The notes under the pieces were generated by a model, which had not been told where the DNA came from, made no database searches, and saw only the letters and a list, made by a program, of their open reading frames with translations. Position numbers and translations under genes: made by a program. A stretch of DNA of 64,000 nt from positions 434,001-498,000 of the forward strand of contig JANATG010000018.1 of assembly GCA_029449235.1 (NCBI GenBank), read 5' to 3'. Positions 36,445-48,678 of this stretch are shown piece after piece (position 1 is the first letter of the stretch; each line of letters starts with the position of its first letter). The DNA is from Linnemannia schmuckeri (taxonomy: Eukaryota; Mortierellomycota; Mortierellomycetes; Mortierellales; Mortierellaceae).

Positions 36445-36805
36445 AATCGATTGGGGGAAAATATACGACGCAGTGATATGTGCTTAAATGGTTGGTTGGC
36501 TTTGCTTTGCTTTGCTTTGGTTGTTGCAAGAACAGAAGAACAAGAAAAGGAGTGGATGTTTTCAAAAATAAAACAACAGTTACAACGTACGAAGACACAG
36601 CATGGCTCCTGTTCCACGGTGCTCATGAATCCTCACTTGCAGATGATAAAGAGAGAGAAAAAAAGTGATTTGGGACATGGGTACCATATCTATATTGTCT
36701 CCCAATGGGCCATAGGATGGATGGATGGCGGTGTACGTAGTATGTAGCATGAGAACATGGGGCAAGCAGAGTGATAATATAGGAGCAAGGGAAGGGAGTA
36801 AGAGG

Positions 36806-36892
36806 GGGAGGAAGGACGAAGAGAGGAGGAAGGACGAAGAGAGGAGGAAGGACGAAGAGAGGAGGAAGGACGAAGAGAGGAGGAAGGAGAGA
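36806..36892 (+). repeat. 18-bp minisatellite
   Basis: Four full copies and one partial copy of GAGGAAGGACGAAGAGAG occur with an exact 18-bp period (unit starts such as 36811, 36829, 36847, 36865). The period is a multiple of three, so it stays open as an Arg/Lys/Glu repeat in one frame, but no gene context supports translation. Confidence 0.85.
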
Positions 36893-37940
36893 CTTAATCA
36901 AAAAATGGGCAAACAACAAAGAAAGAGGTTTGCATTTCCTCCTGCTGTTCCTGTCTACTGCTGCTATGGTACAAGTTGTAGCTGCCGTGGTTGCTGTTGC
37001 TAGTGTTGTTGTTGCGGTTGTGTTCCGTTCTGTGTTCTGCTCGGCTTCTCCTTTTTGTTCCCAACACTCTCTCCTTTGTTAGCTTTAAGTTGAGAACAAT
37101 GACGAACAATCTTTTAAAGGGTTTCTCTCTGTTTGACGAATGTCTGGTGGAGTACACCGTAAGAGTGGAGTGAACCACCATTTGCCATAGCACACACACC
37201 AAACAAAAGTGTGATGCAACTTTGGTATTGTTATTTGCTGTTTACCTGATCGGAAGAAAAGAGTAGGGAAATGTGGTGGCGAATGTAGACACGGAAAGAA
37301 AAGAAAGGGAGAGGAGTGGAATGCAAGAAGTGGAATGCAGAGTCTGAATTTAGATCGCTTGTCTAAGTTGAAAAAGAGAGAAAAGTCGTTAAAGTGAAAA
37401 AGAAGAGGGGTTTCGTTTCTTGGTGAGGGTTGGTGGGTGAGGTGACGATATAGGAGTAAAAGAAGGAGGTGAAGGAGGAAGCGTGTCGATGGAGTAAAGG
37501 GTAAGAAGGGAGTGGAGAGAGAAAGAGGATGGACTGTAGGTAGGGAAAGGGGAGGAGGGAGAAAGAGGAAAGAGGAAAGAGGAAAGAGGACAAAAAGGAA
37601 AAAAGGGAAAGAAGAGAAGAGTAAGCGCGCTGTGGATGCGAATGCAAAACAATAAGGGAACTGAGGAAGCCGATGAAGTGTGATGAACGGAAATCAAAAA
37701 TGGGAAATAAGTGATCAGTCATGAAAAAATCAAATAAAAAAATAATATCAGACATGAACGAGAGACCAAGGGGCACGCACACGCACACATCAGTCGCTGA
37801 AAATAACGTACACACTCACACACTCACGCACACAAGATATCAATGATCAATAGCTAACGATGGCTACTATTCATAATGACCAATAATCTTGGTTTCCCTT
37901 TTTCGTCACTCACTCTTGGTTAAATGGAAGAAGAACAGCA

Positions 37941-37980
37941 AAGAACGAAGGACGAAGAACGAAGGACGAAGAACGAAGGA
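37941..37980 (+). repeat. 14-bp minisatellite
   Basis: About three direct copies of AAGAACGAAGGACG lie in purine-rich non-coding DNA. Confidence 0.75.
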
Positions 37981-38800
37981 AGAAACGAAGCAACAAGGGA
38001 AAATAGAAATGATCAAAAAGACGGTGAGCATTTCATGTCATTCAAATTCTATTTCTGTCGACAACAATCTCACAGAAGCAACACAAAAAAGCACACGGGC
38101 ACAGGCATACTCGCTCGCTCTCCCTTTTCTCTGTTTCTTTCCTTGCCTTGCTTTGTTTCTTCCTTCAGGCCATATATACCATTGCCATGTCCTATTTGAC
38201 AAACAACCATCTCCACAACAAACTGGCTCAATGAGTTCTGTCCATTTGAAGTAGTTGTGCGCCAGTTTGGCCAGCCCCTTTACCTCAGTCATCGGCGAGC
38301 AAGCTATCTGTTAGTTTCTTCTTCACAAAAGGATGTTCGTCTCTCGTTTTCGTTAAGGTTATCTTTCTTTTTTAGCATTATTTTTGATGGAGCTGGTGAA
38401 AACAAACGCAACAAAAAACTCAATTCGGCAGAACAGTTCTCTCACAACAAACTATCAACATAAAAAAAAATCCTACAGCCCAACTGTACCCTTCCCCCTT
38501 TCCTTTCTTCCTTCTCTCAATTTCACACACATTTTTCTTAGTCTTGTCCCATCTTGGAATCAAGAAAGATGTGAGCGTGCCTCTCCTTCCGTCCAAGGGC
38601 TTGCTCGATCATCTTCTCTCAGCCCCGGTGGACCAATGCCATGCCATACCATACCCATGCCACGGCTTGCTGTTTTGGCTTGCCCACAAGGCCTCAAGGC
38701 CGCAACTGTCCACGATGATGGAAGCATTAATTTTTGGTTTTGTTTCTTGTTCCTGAAATTCATTGGCAGCCATGCAAGAAGGCATGGTTTCAATGACATT

Positions 38801-38830
38801 CCCCCTCCCTCCCCTCCCCTCCCCTCCCCT
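38801..38830 (+). repeat. CCCCT pentamer array
   Basis: A C/T run of CCCTCC/CCCCT units about 30 nt long, G-rich on the minus strand. Confidence 0.75.
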
Positions 38831-39361
38831 CGTTCTTCTGGAAAATGCAAGGGCAAGACATTTGGGCAGGCAGGTGGTCATGGATGCAAGGACAAAAAAG
38901 CAAACACTTACGCCGCCGCCGCCACCACGAGTGCTGCGGTTGAGAAACAAACGAACAAAAAACGAAAACCACCTGTCCTTGTTTGCAACAACTGTTCGTT
39001 CTCTTTCGTGGCGGTATGCGTCCCATCCTATTCCTCCTTTCTCCCCTCTCCAATTGTTGTCCAACATGTATTTATAACTTCAAATGAGAATAAAAATAAA
39101 TAAAGGAATGGACTTCCCTAAAGGACAAAAAATACTGAACACCGATGTCCTAATGTCGCCAATTGTTTACCCTTTTCGAGTGTACATGGCCACACAGGGT
39201 TGCCTCATTGTTTTTTTTTGTGTTTGAACTGTGTCTGCATTCTGCTTGGTTTGGCTTGGCTTGCATATCGTGGCAACAGTTCTCCACCGTTATTTGAACG
39301 TATACGAAGCACATGAACAAATTAGCGAACATCCAGGGGGCTGTCGTCTGTCTTCAAGGAA

Positions 39362-39990
39362 TTGATCGATCGTACGCCCATCCTGCAAGTCCATAAGGGT
39401 TTGTCTTGACCAAACACTCTTTTGTTCAGCCGATGTGTCTTCCCTTACCCTATGTCCTTTACAGCCGTCTGTTACTTTGTCAGCCTCTATCAGATGTTCA
39501 CCTCGTACTTTCTTTTCTTTCAAACTTGATCGAGCATACGCTCAAGTCCAAAGGTGAAAAAGGCTAGTCCGACTGAAACGAATTTACTCAAACCGGTAAG
39601 TTCGAATTTTTCTATTTTCTCTCTCTCTTCTGCACGTTTACTAACTTCTCTATTCGTGAAAGTGTTGATCGATCTCACGCCCAAGTTGTAAGGCCAATGG
39701 CCAAAGAGTTATCTTGATTAAATACCCTTTCGTTCAGTCGAAAGACGCATACTTTCCTTCACTTCCCTTTCTCTCTTTCTTGCTATTTCGTCGTTTCCTT
39801 TGTCAGCCTTCATCCGAGCGTCGCCTCTTTCTTTCAAGAATTGATCTATCGCGCGCTCGAGTTCAATGATCAAAGGCCTGCCTTATTCAGCATCCTGTTG
39901 TCCAACCCAATGGATGCAATCTTCCTTCGTCTCTATTGTCAAGTGTCCAGAATATACTTACGCCTTGTCACCTCTTTCTTTCTTTCTACA
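39362..39990 (+). repeat. Degenerate tandem repeat, about 140-175 bp period
   Basis: Four related units start with TTGATC at 39362, 39526, 39665 and 39841. Units 1 and 3 share TTGATCGATC, ACGCCCA, a block of the type CTTGA(C/T)(C/T)AAA(C/T)AC(C/T)CTTT, and GTTCAG(C/T)CGA. Units 1 and 3 also end alike, with CTTTGTCAGCC about 45-50 nt before the next TTGATC. Units 2 and 4 share CGCTC(A/G)AGT(C/T)CAA followed by AAAGGC. The pattern suggests a two-unit (about 305 bp) array that has diverged. No coding frame is kept between units and no transposon motif is seen. Confidence 0.6.
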
Positions 39991-42900
39991 ATAAAAAGGT
40001 ACCAGACCCATCATATGGGAAGAAGGTGCTATTCGGTAGTGCCATTTCCTAACAATACCGCGCTTCCATGCCCATAGGCTTTTTCTTTATTTTGTCAATC
40101 CTTCTCCTCCTTACATTTTGCAAACGTTTGGGTAGACCACCTCGCGCGTTCTGCGAAACTACTTTTTTCTTTTTCGGATATGCAACTCTCACGAGTAGTA
40201 TTTCTTCTTATGCGTATTCATTTTTCAAATTTGCCACCAGCTTTCTCAAAATCAGATAGAAAGAAGGTATGGATGCCAAACACAACGGAATGGAGAAACA
40301 AGCTTTTACGACCCACGTTCATTGCTACTATAGTAAAACAAGATACTCTTTGCACTTGATCTTCTTTTCCAACAAAAAAAAAGGGCCATACACTCTCGCA
40401 AGGATGCATTCTGAAAGTCGTGGGGCGGCAAAAGGGAAGAACTATATGCTTAGATATTTTACTCCCCCATTCTCCATCCTCATTCGGTCCGCAGCCCCAC
40501 ATTTCTCAGTACCCTCCCTTTCATTCTTTCTTCTTTTATGCCCTTTTTTTTGCCACTCTGCCTTTCACATCTTCTAGATACATACCATCATCCCTCTACC
40601 TTTGCGTCTAGAAGTCACATCGTCTTTCCTCTTTATACTCTTTCATCCACTCGCCACACGTATTCTACGCTAGACGTATTTTCTTTTTATTATCACACAC
40701 CTATCAACCCGAACGAATCACGGTCTAACGTATACCTAGTTTTATTCAAAGAAAAAAGAAATGAAGACACGCTAACCTATCAGCCTAGGGGAAAAGAATA
40801 TGTCGTCTAGAGAAGCAAGAGGTAAGAAGGCGATAAGAAGGAGGGAACTAGCTTTTAGCAAATATCAAAAAGGACGCACAGGGCAAGCAGTGTTGATTGG
40901 TTCCTCCCTGCTAGTTCCAAAGACCACATCCATTCACTATGTTAAGGAGTTTCAAAAAGGAAAGGCAATAATATCAGAAGACGAAATGAATGGAGTCGGC
41001 ATAGGGGCAAAGGGGTGAAAAGAAAAAGGAAAAAGAAAGGGAAAGGGAAGGGGATGGGGAAGGGAAAGAGGAAGGGGAAAAGAAAGGAAACTGATAGTTT
41101 CTCTAGGATAAGAAAGCTATGCTACATTGAGCTTCAGTCTACGCGAATTTGTTGAATGGTAGCATAGGAAATGAAAGGAGGAGACCGAAAAAAGTGCAGG
41201 AGTGCCGACCACAATAAACAAATACAAAATTAGAGAGTAAGCAGCGAGAAATGAAAAGAAATGGTCAAGATGCTCATTCGGCTGAGGATAAAAAAAAAAA
41301 TGAAATGAAAAGCGCCCAAGTGATGGGTTGGATAACAGTGGCAATTGGGTAGTACGAACGCAGAGCAGAGAGCGACAGAGAGAAAGGAAAAAATCAAGAC
41401 TTTCATTTTCATTTCCCAACCAACCCACCTACTATCTCCATCCATCGGATAACAGATAAAAAGAAAATGACTTTTGTGTCGCTCTGCCCCTTTACTGATT
41501 TCTTTTAGTTGTTCTTCTGTTTGTCTTTGTTTTTGATTTTGAGTATGTAGAGAGAAAGCGAGAGAGTGTGTGTGAGAGTGAGAGAGAAAGAGAGAAAGAG
41601 ATTCGTTTTCCAACAACTCCAAGCGAAGCATACAACCGACAATCCAAACCAAAAAAAAAACTCAGTCTATGCTTTTCACTGTGAAGATGGATACCGTTGT
41701 ACATTGATTGTTGAATCTAACCCGCTCCTTCACTTTACTAACTCAACCTTTTCTCATTTAGCTTTTGTTGTTCAGCTGCTTCGGTTTCTCATCCTCTTTT
41801 TTTATTGTATTTATTACTGGATACATTTCGATCCTATGGTACCTTCCTCCCATTCCCTTTTATCGTCTAATTCATTTATCCATTTACATTCAACTTCCTA
41901 CCCATTGTGCATTGATGCAACCTTTTATTAGCTTTTACTAGTAAACTCTCTTTTTATTTTCAGATACATATCCGGTACCTGTACCTCACTTTCTGCAGAG
42001 GACAAAAGGCAGATGTAGTCTATTTTACTGTGCAAAATCACCTATCGAAAACAAAATGGCATACACGAAGAGAAGAATGCTATAAGGAAGAAACAATGGG
42101 AGTAAAGTGATGTTCAGGTTCCATCCGCTGATGGATAAGTTTCTTTGGCTCTAATGAGGGGGATTATTTCTTTGTAGAGCGGCTAGGCCTCAAACCCTCA
42201 GACGCATTTTGTTGCTGTTTTCCTCGTTCGTTTCACCTGTAACATTCTCGTCCTAGCTTGTTCACTTTCTCTGCCTTAAAGCCTTTCCTCTCATTTTTTT
42301 AAGCTCTTTCATTAACAGCCAGCGTGCTCAGACTGGCTAACCTTGGCTGGCTGGTACAATATAATAAAGTAAAGCCCTACCTTGACTGGATGGATGAACA
42401 ATCGACAACTGAGATATAACACCTGTCCATTCACATACACCTTCCTTCGTGACATTTGATAACTTTCAAACGAGGGATTGAGCTGTTTTACTCGGCAATT
42501 TTGAACTTCAACTTCCTTTCAAAGATTCGTTCCTGAACAAAAACTGGAGTAAAGTATGGATAAGTAAAATGAGTAGTAAAGAGAACGAGAATAAGAGTGG
42601 AGTTGATGCTAGCTAAAACAGAAACCAGTAAAGAATGCTCAATTGGAATTCAAAGGAGGAAAGTAGATTTACAGGAGAGTATAGCCTATCGGTGTTTTTA
42701 CTCTCGAGCCATCTTAGGAGAGAGTCTGTTCAGAGTTGACGCGAGGCTGTGTCTCAAGAAGTGGATTGATGGTGATAGTGGTGGCGGTGTGTGCAGCCTT
42801 GACGGGACAAGGCGGAGACAGTTGACAAGGGGGTTGTGTAAAGACGAGTTTGCCTCTTAGTTGTGATAGGAGGGGTAAAGATGAGGGAAGGACTTCGCCC

Positions 42901-45900
42901 AACAAAATATCACACGATTGCACCATACCCACTCGCTCCGCATAAGGGGCATCTCCATGGTTGTTCACTCGCCCAACTCTAAGCGTGTGATCATCTCATT
43001 GTCCATTCTCCTTCGCACAGACGACATAAACCATTTTTTTCCTCAGCTGATAAAGAAAAAAAAGGCGATTACTCATGGAAAGAAAGTCGTCCAACAGCAA
43101 AACAACAACCACAAGCATATGTCGCCATCGTGATTGTCAAAGATGCAATAACGTGCTTAGCTCTTCCTTATATTTTTCTTTTTTTTTCCATTCCTAGAAC
43201 AATGTCGTGCGCAGTGAAGGTTATTTTTGTGCCAGTGTTTGTGTGCCTTACCAAAAAGAAATTGATGGCATGTGTTTTCTTTTGGCGTTGTGTGCTTGTG
43301 GAATGTATAGTACATAAGGTATCATCCTGTCAGGACCCATTCGCCATTTTCGTTGGCTGAAGACTACCGACCGACTGCCAGGCAGACATGCAAGCAAGGC
43401 AGACAGACGGCCTAAGGCCTCATTAGTGCCATAGATGAGTAAAAAAACCAACAAAAACCACAAATATGTGGGGAGCGGGAGGGGTTGAGTAAGGGTCATG
43501 AGGGGGTAAAAAAGAGAGAGAAGGACAGGGAAGAAGGTGGGGAGACAAGGGGCTGCAGGAATGAGTGGAAACAAAACAAGGGGTTCAAGGTTTTCTTTCT
43601 GTCAATCATATTCATCCACCCCTCCCCTTGAGTGCCCTGTGCCCAAAAAGTGAATCAAGGAAGTTAAATGAGCGAGAGGAGGCGTTGCCAGAGGGAAGTT
43701 AAGGAGCAAGGTGAAGGACCGTAATTAACAGGAACGTATTGTTGTCTGCACATACGAGAAAGTGCAAGATGGGTTGTGTGTGTGAGTATGTGTAGAAATC
43801 GGGGAGAGTCGGCGGGTTGAATATGTGTGTAATGGATGGAATAGGAAGGGATAGAGGGTTCAGAGGAGGATGGTGTCATCGAGTAAAACAAGAAATCGAG
43901 AAAATGAGACCATATTCACATACACACAACAAAACATGTCAAACACGAGAAAAGATGCAAAGGTGGTGACATGATGGCGTGTACAAACAAGCTTAGTCTT
44001 TCTCTATCATTCTGTGGAGATGGATTGAGCCAAGCAAGTTTCTTTCTTCTTCACTCTCAATCAATTGCAGTTAAGAAAGTGAGCTGGACCATTTACCCAT
44101 CTCTTCCGCGTGTTTGTCATTTACTACTTCATCTCGTCAGAACGTGAAAAACAAGAAACGACAGTGGGCGACACGAGGACTGTACATTTTTTGTTTCTTG
44201 TTTGTTTTATTTTTTTATTCTGTTGGAGGAAAGAAATAAGGGTTTATTTTTGATCCGTAACACCCATGGGTGCTATTTTCGTCACATTAGCAACACCAAG
44301 AAAGAAGAGATGCGAAACGTGTATGTGGTGTGGGTGTGTGAGTGTGTATCTTGTTGCAATTGGTACATACACATGGTGAAAGGGAAGGATGGGGCTTTTG
44401 TTTTCCCTTTCATTGCTTAGGTGATTGAATTCTCATCTCCCATTGTATGTGTGTGTCTCGCTTGCCCATGCTTTCCCAAACAAGGGTGGATCTCTTTTTT
44501 TTTAGAGTATCAAGTGGTTTGGATAAACAGACAAGCTGATCGATCTGGGTGCCAACGCCAACAAACGAAGACCCTCCAAGGCAGGGTACCCTGACCTAAA
44601 GACCATGCAGCCCCATGGACCATGGGTCAACAAGGTTATATTGCAACCTTGAGTGGGAGTGGGATAACCTTTTTGAAAACAGAGGTACATTCATTTGTTG
44701 TTGCATGTTGGGCTGGCTGTCAATGTACAAATAAAAACAAGGGTATGGGAGGAGAGAGGGATCAGCTAATGAAGGGGAGTAGAAGGGTAGTACCATGGTG
44801 CTCACCTGTTTTTGAGTTGTATGAAAAGTACTTGAGGTCCAAAAAAAACACAAGGAAGAGAGCACAAAAGGGTGAGCCGATGGGTGGGTGGATAAGGATG
44901 TGTGACAGATATGGGGCAATTCAAAATAAAATGAGAAAGAACGGTAGGACTGTAGGGGTATGATTTGCACTTTCACCATCGATTAACACCGATCATTGAC
45001 ACTCCACTCCATCTCCCAATTCTGGGCCCTCACTTTCTGTTACATCCTCGTTTCTGAATGACTAATTGAACGGGATGGATGGTCCTGGACTAGAGTGTGA
45101 TAGAAACTGGAAGCAAACAACCTGGACTTGTCCCGAGGCTTATGAATCAGTCGAAGTGTGTTGTTCCTGTATATTCGCCGTAGTTGCATCCTTCCTTCCA
45201 AAAGGTCATTCGAACAACATCGTCGTCATCATCGTACATCGTCGCTGTCAACAACAAAGGGGCAACGGTCAATCGAGAGAGCACGCACGACGACTAAGCG
45301 AGCGTGTGTGTCGCCATCATCCATCGTCCATCGCCATCGTATCATACTCGAGGGAAAACAAGAAACGTTCTTTACCCGATCATCATCGCATGCATTTCTT
45401 TCCCTCCCCTCCTGTTTGTTGTTTGTACGAGGCTGGCTGTTTTTTTTGGTTGGTCATAGGCGCAGGCATACAAAATCGATGACATGCTCTATTCAGAATC
45501 CAAACAATGCAATTATCCCGCGGCATTATTAATCGTCTCATAACACTTGGCAGGGATATCCGTCATTCTCTTTCTAGCCAAGCTTAGTCCCCCTACCATT
45601 GCGAACCACTTCATAAACACGCAACCCGCCGAGACAGACACGCCACCGTGGAGACTTCTAGATTGAAAACACAGGAATTGGTCACCAAAATAGGCAACTT
45701 TTTCTTTTCTTTTCTTTTTCTTTTTTTTTCTTTTCTTCCTTCCTTCCTACCTTGCCCTGACATGCCCTACCCCCGGCCACGAACGGGTGGCCTGTGTTTA
45801 TTGTCTGCTATTTTCGTCTCACTTGTGCCTCTGACTAAACATGCATCTTGACGCGAACACAAAGACAGAGAAAGGGGAACATAGATTTAGACATACAAGA

Positions 45901-46637
45901 AAAACACATAATAAAATATAAGGCAAAGGATCCGGGAGTGCTTTGTTCGGGTTCAACAATAACAAGGCAAGACCAGAAAGGAAAAAACAGACAATAATAC
46001 CAACAAAGAGGACGTGGGCATAGAGGGGCCACTCAAGTGGCTGGCTGGCTTTACTGACCTGATTCACTTAGTCAGTTCATAAACAAGTTCAGAGCGACGA
46101 AAGTGTGTCTGTGTGCGGTGAATATGGTATGAGAAGAGAAGAAGAGAAAATTAGGACTCTACCCCAGGTTTTGCTTTTGTTGGCGGCCATCTCCCCTTTT
46201 GTGGCCCATCGATTCGCCACACCTTTTTTTTCAACGGCAGCTCCGCCTTTTTTTCTCTTTTTTATGTCGGCGACCAGACACAGGCAACAGACGGAACACT
46301 ATTTTCCCACATGAAGAACAATAATAATTTTTGCACACGGATGTTCCTCAAATGGGTGCTGCTTTTGCTCTCCTTTTGAGTCGCAGGCCATCGTCGACTT
46401 TAAAGGAAATAAATTCGTTATGGTTCTTGGGCACATCTCTAGAAGAAAGCACATTCTGGAAGGATTCTTTTAGACAGACAGATTGAAGGAACTGGGTGAG
46501 GGCCGCTGACAATCGAAAAATATAGAGTCTCTCGTTGAGAGTGGAGCTAGCCGGCGCGTGAGAAAGTGGAAATAAGGGCAATTGCTTACTTCCTTGGAGT
46601 CGAAAACGGTCGGAGACGGATCAGGTTGGAAAACACC

Positions 46638-46751
46638 ATGGATCAATTAACGCCTCCGGCAGGCATTGACTTTGCCGCATTTCTTTTCTGCACTGCGGCC
46701 AACATCCAGGGGATTGTTCTAGCAATTAACAGCATGCTCCTTTGGAGTTAA
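46638..46751 (+). other. Possible 37-codon small open frame
   Basis: An ATG in a good context (CACCATGG) opens a 37-residue frame with a hydrophobic second half (IQGIVLAINSMLLW). Nothing else supports it as a gene: no intron, no neighbouring signals and no known family. It is recorded only because the long region around it is otherwise empty. Confidence 0.12.
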
Positions 46752-47871
46752 GAGAAAGTGGTGGTGGTGGCGACATGCAATGAAATGATTAGAACAGGAT
46801 GACTGTAGTGGCCGCAGCTTGTGGGCACAGCAGTTGGATATGCAGTGCTTGTAGTCCTTTGCTTACAGATGGTGATAACGACAGCGACACGTTACAGGTA
46901 GATGGAAGGACAACGCATCGATCAAAATAAAAAAACATCTAGAAGGAACGAGTGGGTGCTAGAGGTGTCGCTATGAGTGGATCACTAGATTCATCCAGTG
47001 AGGGTGGACAGGGATGGTTCGTGCAAGCGAGAATGGCCGATTTTGACCGTAGAGCACGTTGGCACGAGAGGAGCAATTGGACAATAGGCCAGGCACAAAC
47101 AAGGAGAATTTTATTAGATGGCTGCTGATGTATCTCTTTTTTCTCTCTTTGGTCCACTCTTTGGTCCACTCTTTTTATGTATTTCTCTCACTCCAGCTCG
47201 GGCACTACAACGGGGCAGGCAGGCAGGCAGGCTATTTTCTTTTCTATGCGTTTATTCGCTTAAGCCAGCTTAGAGGTTTTTCTTAGCCGCTAAGAAGTTG
47301 TTCATATATTCGTATTTTTGCGAATGGACCAGGCAAGGTGGGGGGATGGTGCTGTTTGCTTGGCTGCTGTTGTCATACCATACCAAGAAAAGAACAAAAA
47401 AGAAAGTTGTATGAAAAGGAATCCATCCAAGCCAAGGTCAAAGTATCAGGTACGAAAAGTCAACAACAATAAGAGAATTCGGCTCTGCTCGAAAAGAGTC
47501 ATCCTGGGTCAATGGACGAATCAGAGACGAGGATTCGGCCAGCCAGGAGTGAACAAGCAACGCAGTTAGTCACCTCTTTTGTGCCAAGAAGGCCTACTGA
47601 ATAGCGAAAACAATACAATAGCAATATCTTATATTCAATAAGCCTATTCAATGGTGTAACCCCTTATGTTCTCTTGCGTACAGATTACTCACCATGAACA
47701 ATTTATTATTCTATTCAGTCCTATTTAATCGTATCGCACCTTGTTCACAACATGAGTGTGCAAATGTGTTTGTCAACCTCGTTGAGTCGAGTCAGATACG
47801 ATAATACGCGATTATTGCGCCTTTTTCATTCATATTTGATCCATCTTCGATTGACTCGCAGACAGGTCCAT

Positions 47872-47879
47872 TATAAATA
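47872..47879 (+). promoter_or_regulatory. TATA box of the Ecl1-like gene
   Basis: A perfect TATAAATA lies 250 nt upstream of the ATG at 48122. It is followed by a C/T-rich leader and CA-rich sequence just before the start, as in other genes of this window. Confidence 0.6.
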
Positions 47880-48121
47880 CCAGCGCACTCCCCCCACAAC
47901 CTTTTCTTTTTCTCTTGTTGTTTCTACTACTTTTATTCTGGTTCTTCACTCACAGCACAAACCACTTTCTACACTTTTGCTACCTCAGACCAGCAACGAG
48001 ACTTTTCTCACTACCACTCATACCCTCGCTCATACCAACAACTACAAAGGGTCTTTGCTTCTTACTCCACACTCTCTCACACACACACTTTTTCCTACCA
48101 GCAACAACATCAATAACTACA

Positions 48122-48678
48122 ATGGATCTTAACTGGTGCCCCGTTTGCGAACAGCATATTCCCCTCGCTTGGGAGGTAAGGCTCTTCTTCCACCTTTCCC
48201 CTTCTCTCCTTTCAAATCATGTGCAATACTTTAAAAGCAATTGAAAACTAACCCTTTCTTCTCTTTCTCTTTCCTTCAATAGTCAAGTCTCTACTGCTCA
48301 GACCGCTGCAAAAAGGCTGATGCCTTGGCTTCACATACAGACCTTGGTTACAAGTACCCCGCCGACCTCCAAGGCTTCCCTCGTCAGAAGTCTGTTTCCT
48401 CTTCACCCATGTCTTCACCCACCTTGTCCAGCGTCAACTCATCCAGCCACAATGCTTATCCTTCGCCACCAACTTCGCCCATGACCAACTACCTCTACAA
48501 CAAGACCTCCTCTGGCCGTATCTCGCCTCCTTCCTTCTCTCTCGGTCACCCCGCAGCACATAACATTCATGGAGCCGACTATGCTGACTTGCGCCGCAGG
48601 TCGACCACAGGGCCTCAGTACACCATGACGACGACAACCAGCACAGCAACGAACAAGAAGGGCGGTTTCTTCTGGTAG
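48122..48678 (+). CDS. Ecl1-like small zinc-binding regulatory protein
   Basis: Two exons (48122-48175 and 48283-48678) join in phase 0 across a 107-nt intron and give 149 residues. The N-terminus holds a four-cysteine motif, Cys6-x2-Cys9 and Cys23-x3-Cys27, in the order WCPVCEQHI then LYCSDRCKKAD. This is the pattern of the fungal Ecl1/Ecl2/Ecl3 family (extender of chronological lifespan), whose Cys motif binds zinc. The intron splits the two Cys pairs, so splicing is needed to build the site. The rest is Ser/Pro/Thr-rich and ends GGFFW. S. pombe Ecl1-type proteins respond to starvation and metals. The same role here is inference. The ATG context (CAATGG) and the upstream TATA box fix the start. 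The long upstream gene-free region may be its regulatory DNA. Confidence 0.82.

Larger units (their letters stand above)
35633..48121. other. Long region without supported genes
   Basis: About 12.5 kb separates the divergent starts of the DIP2-like gene (-) and the Ecl1-like gene (+). All open frames here are short (under about 240 codons), A/T-rich or built from simple repeats, and none shows a domain, a convincing exon chain or the C-ending codon bias of the real genes. It contains minisatellites near 36.4, 36.8 and 37.9 kb, a CCCCT array at 38.8 kb and a degenerate tandem repeat at 39.36-39.99 kb, all listed separately. No tRNA-like fold was noticed. Non-coding transcripts or very small genes could be present and would not be visible by eye. 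Confidence 0.55.

Noticed and set aside
36806..36892. Arg/Lys/Glu repeat protein encoded by the 18-bp minisatellite
   Set aside because: The open frame comes only from the period being a multiple of three. There is no start context, flanking exon or domain.
39362..39990. CRISPR array
   Set aside because: The units are long, degenerate and unevenly spaced, in a eukaryotic genome with no cas genes.
45819..46067. 82-codon minus-strand frame with two hydrophobic segments
   Set aside because: It starts on GTG, and T-rich non-coding DNA easily gives hydrophobic translations. There are no other gene signals.
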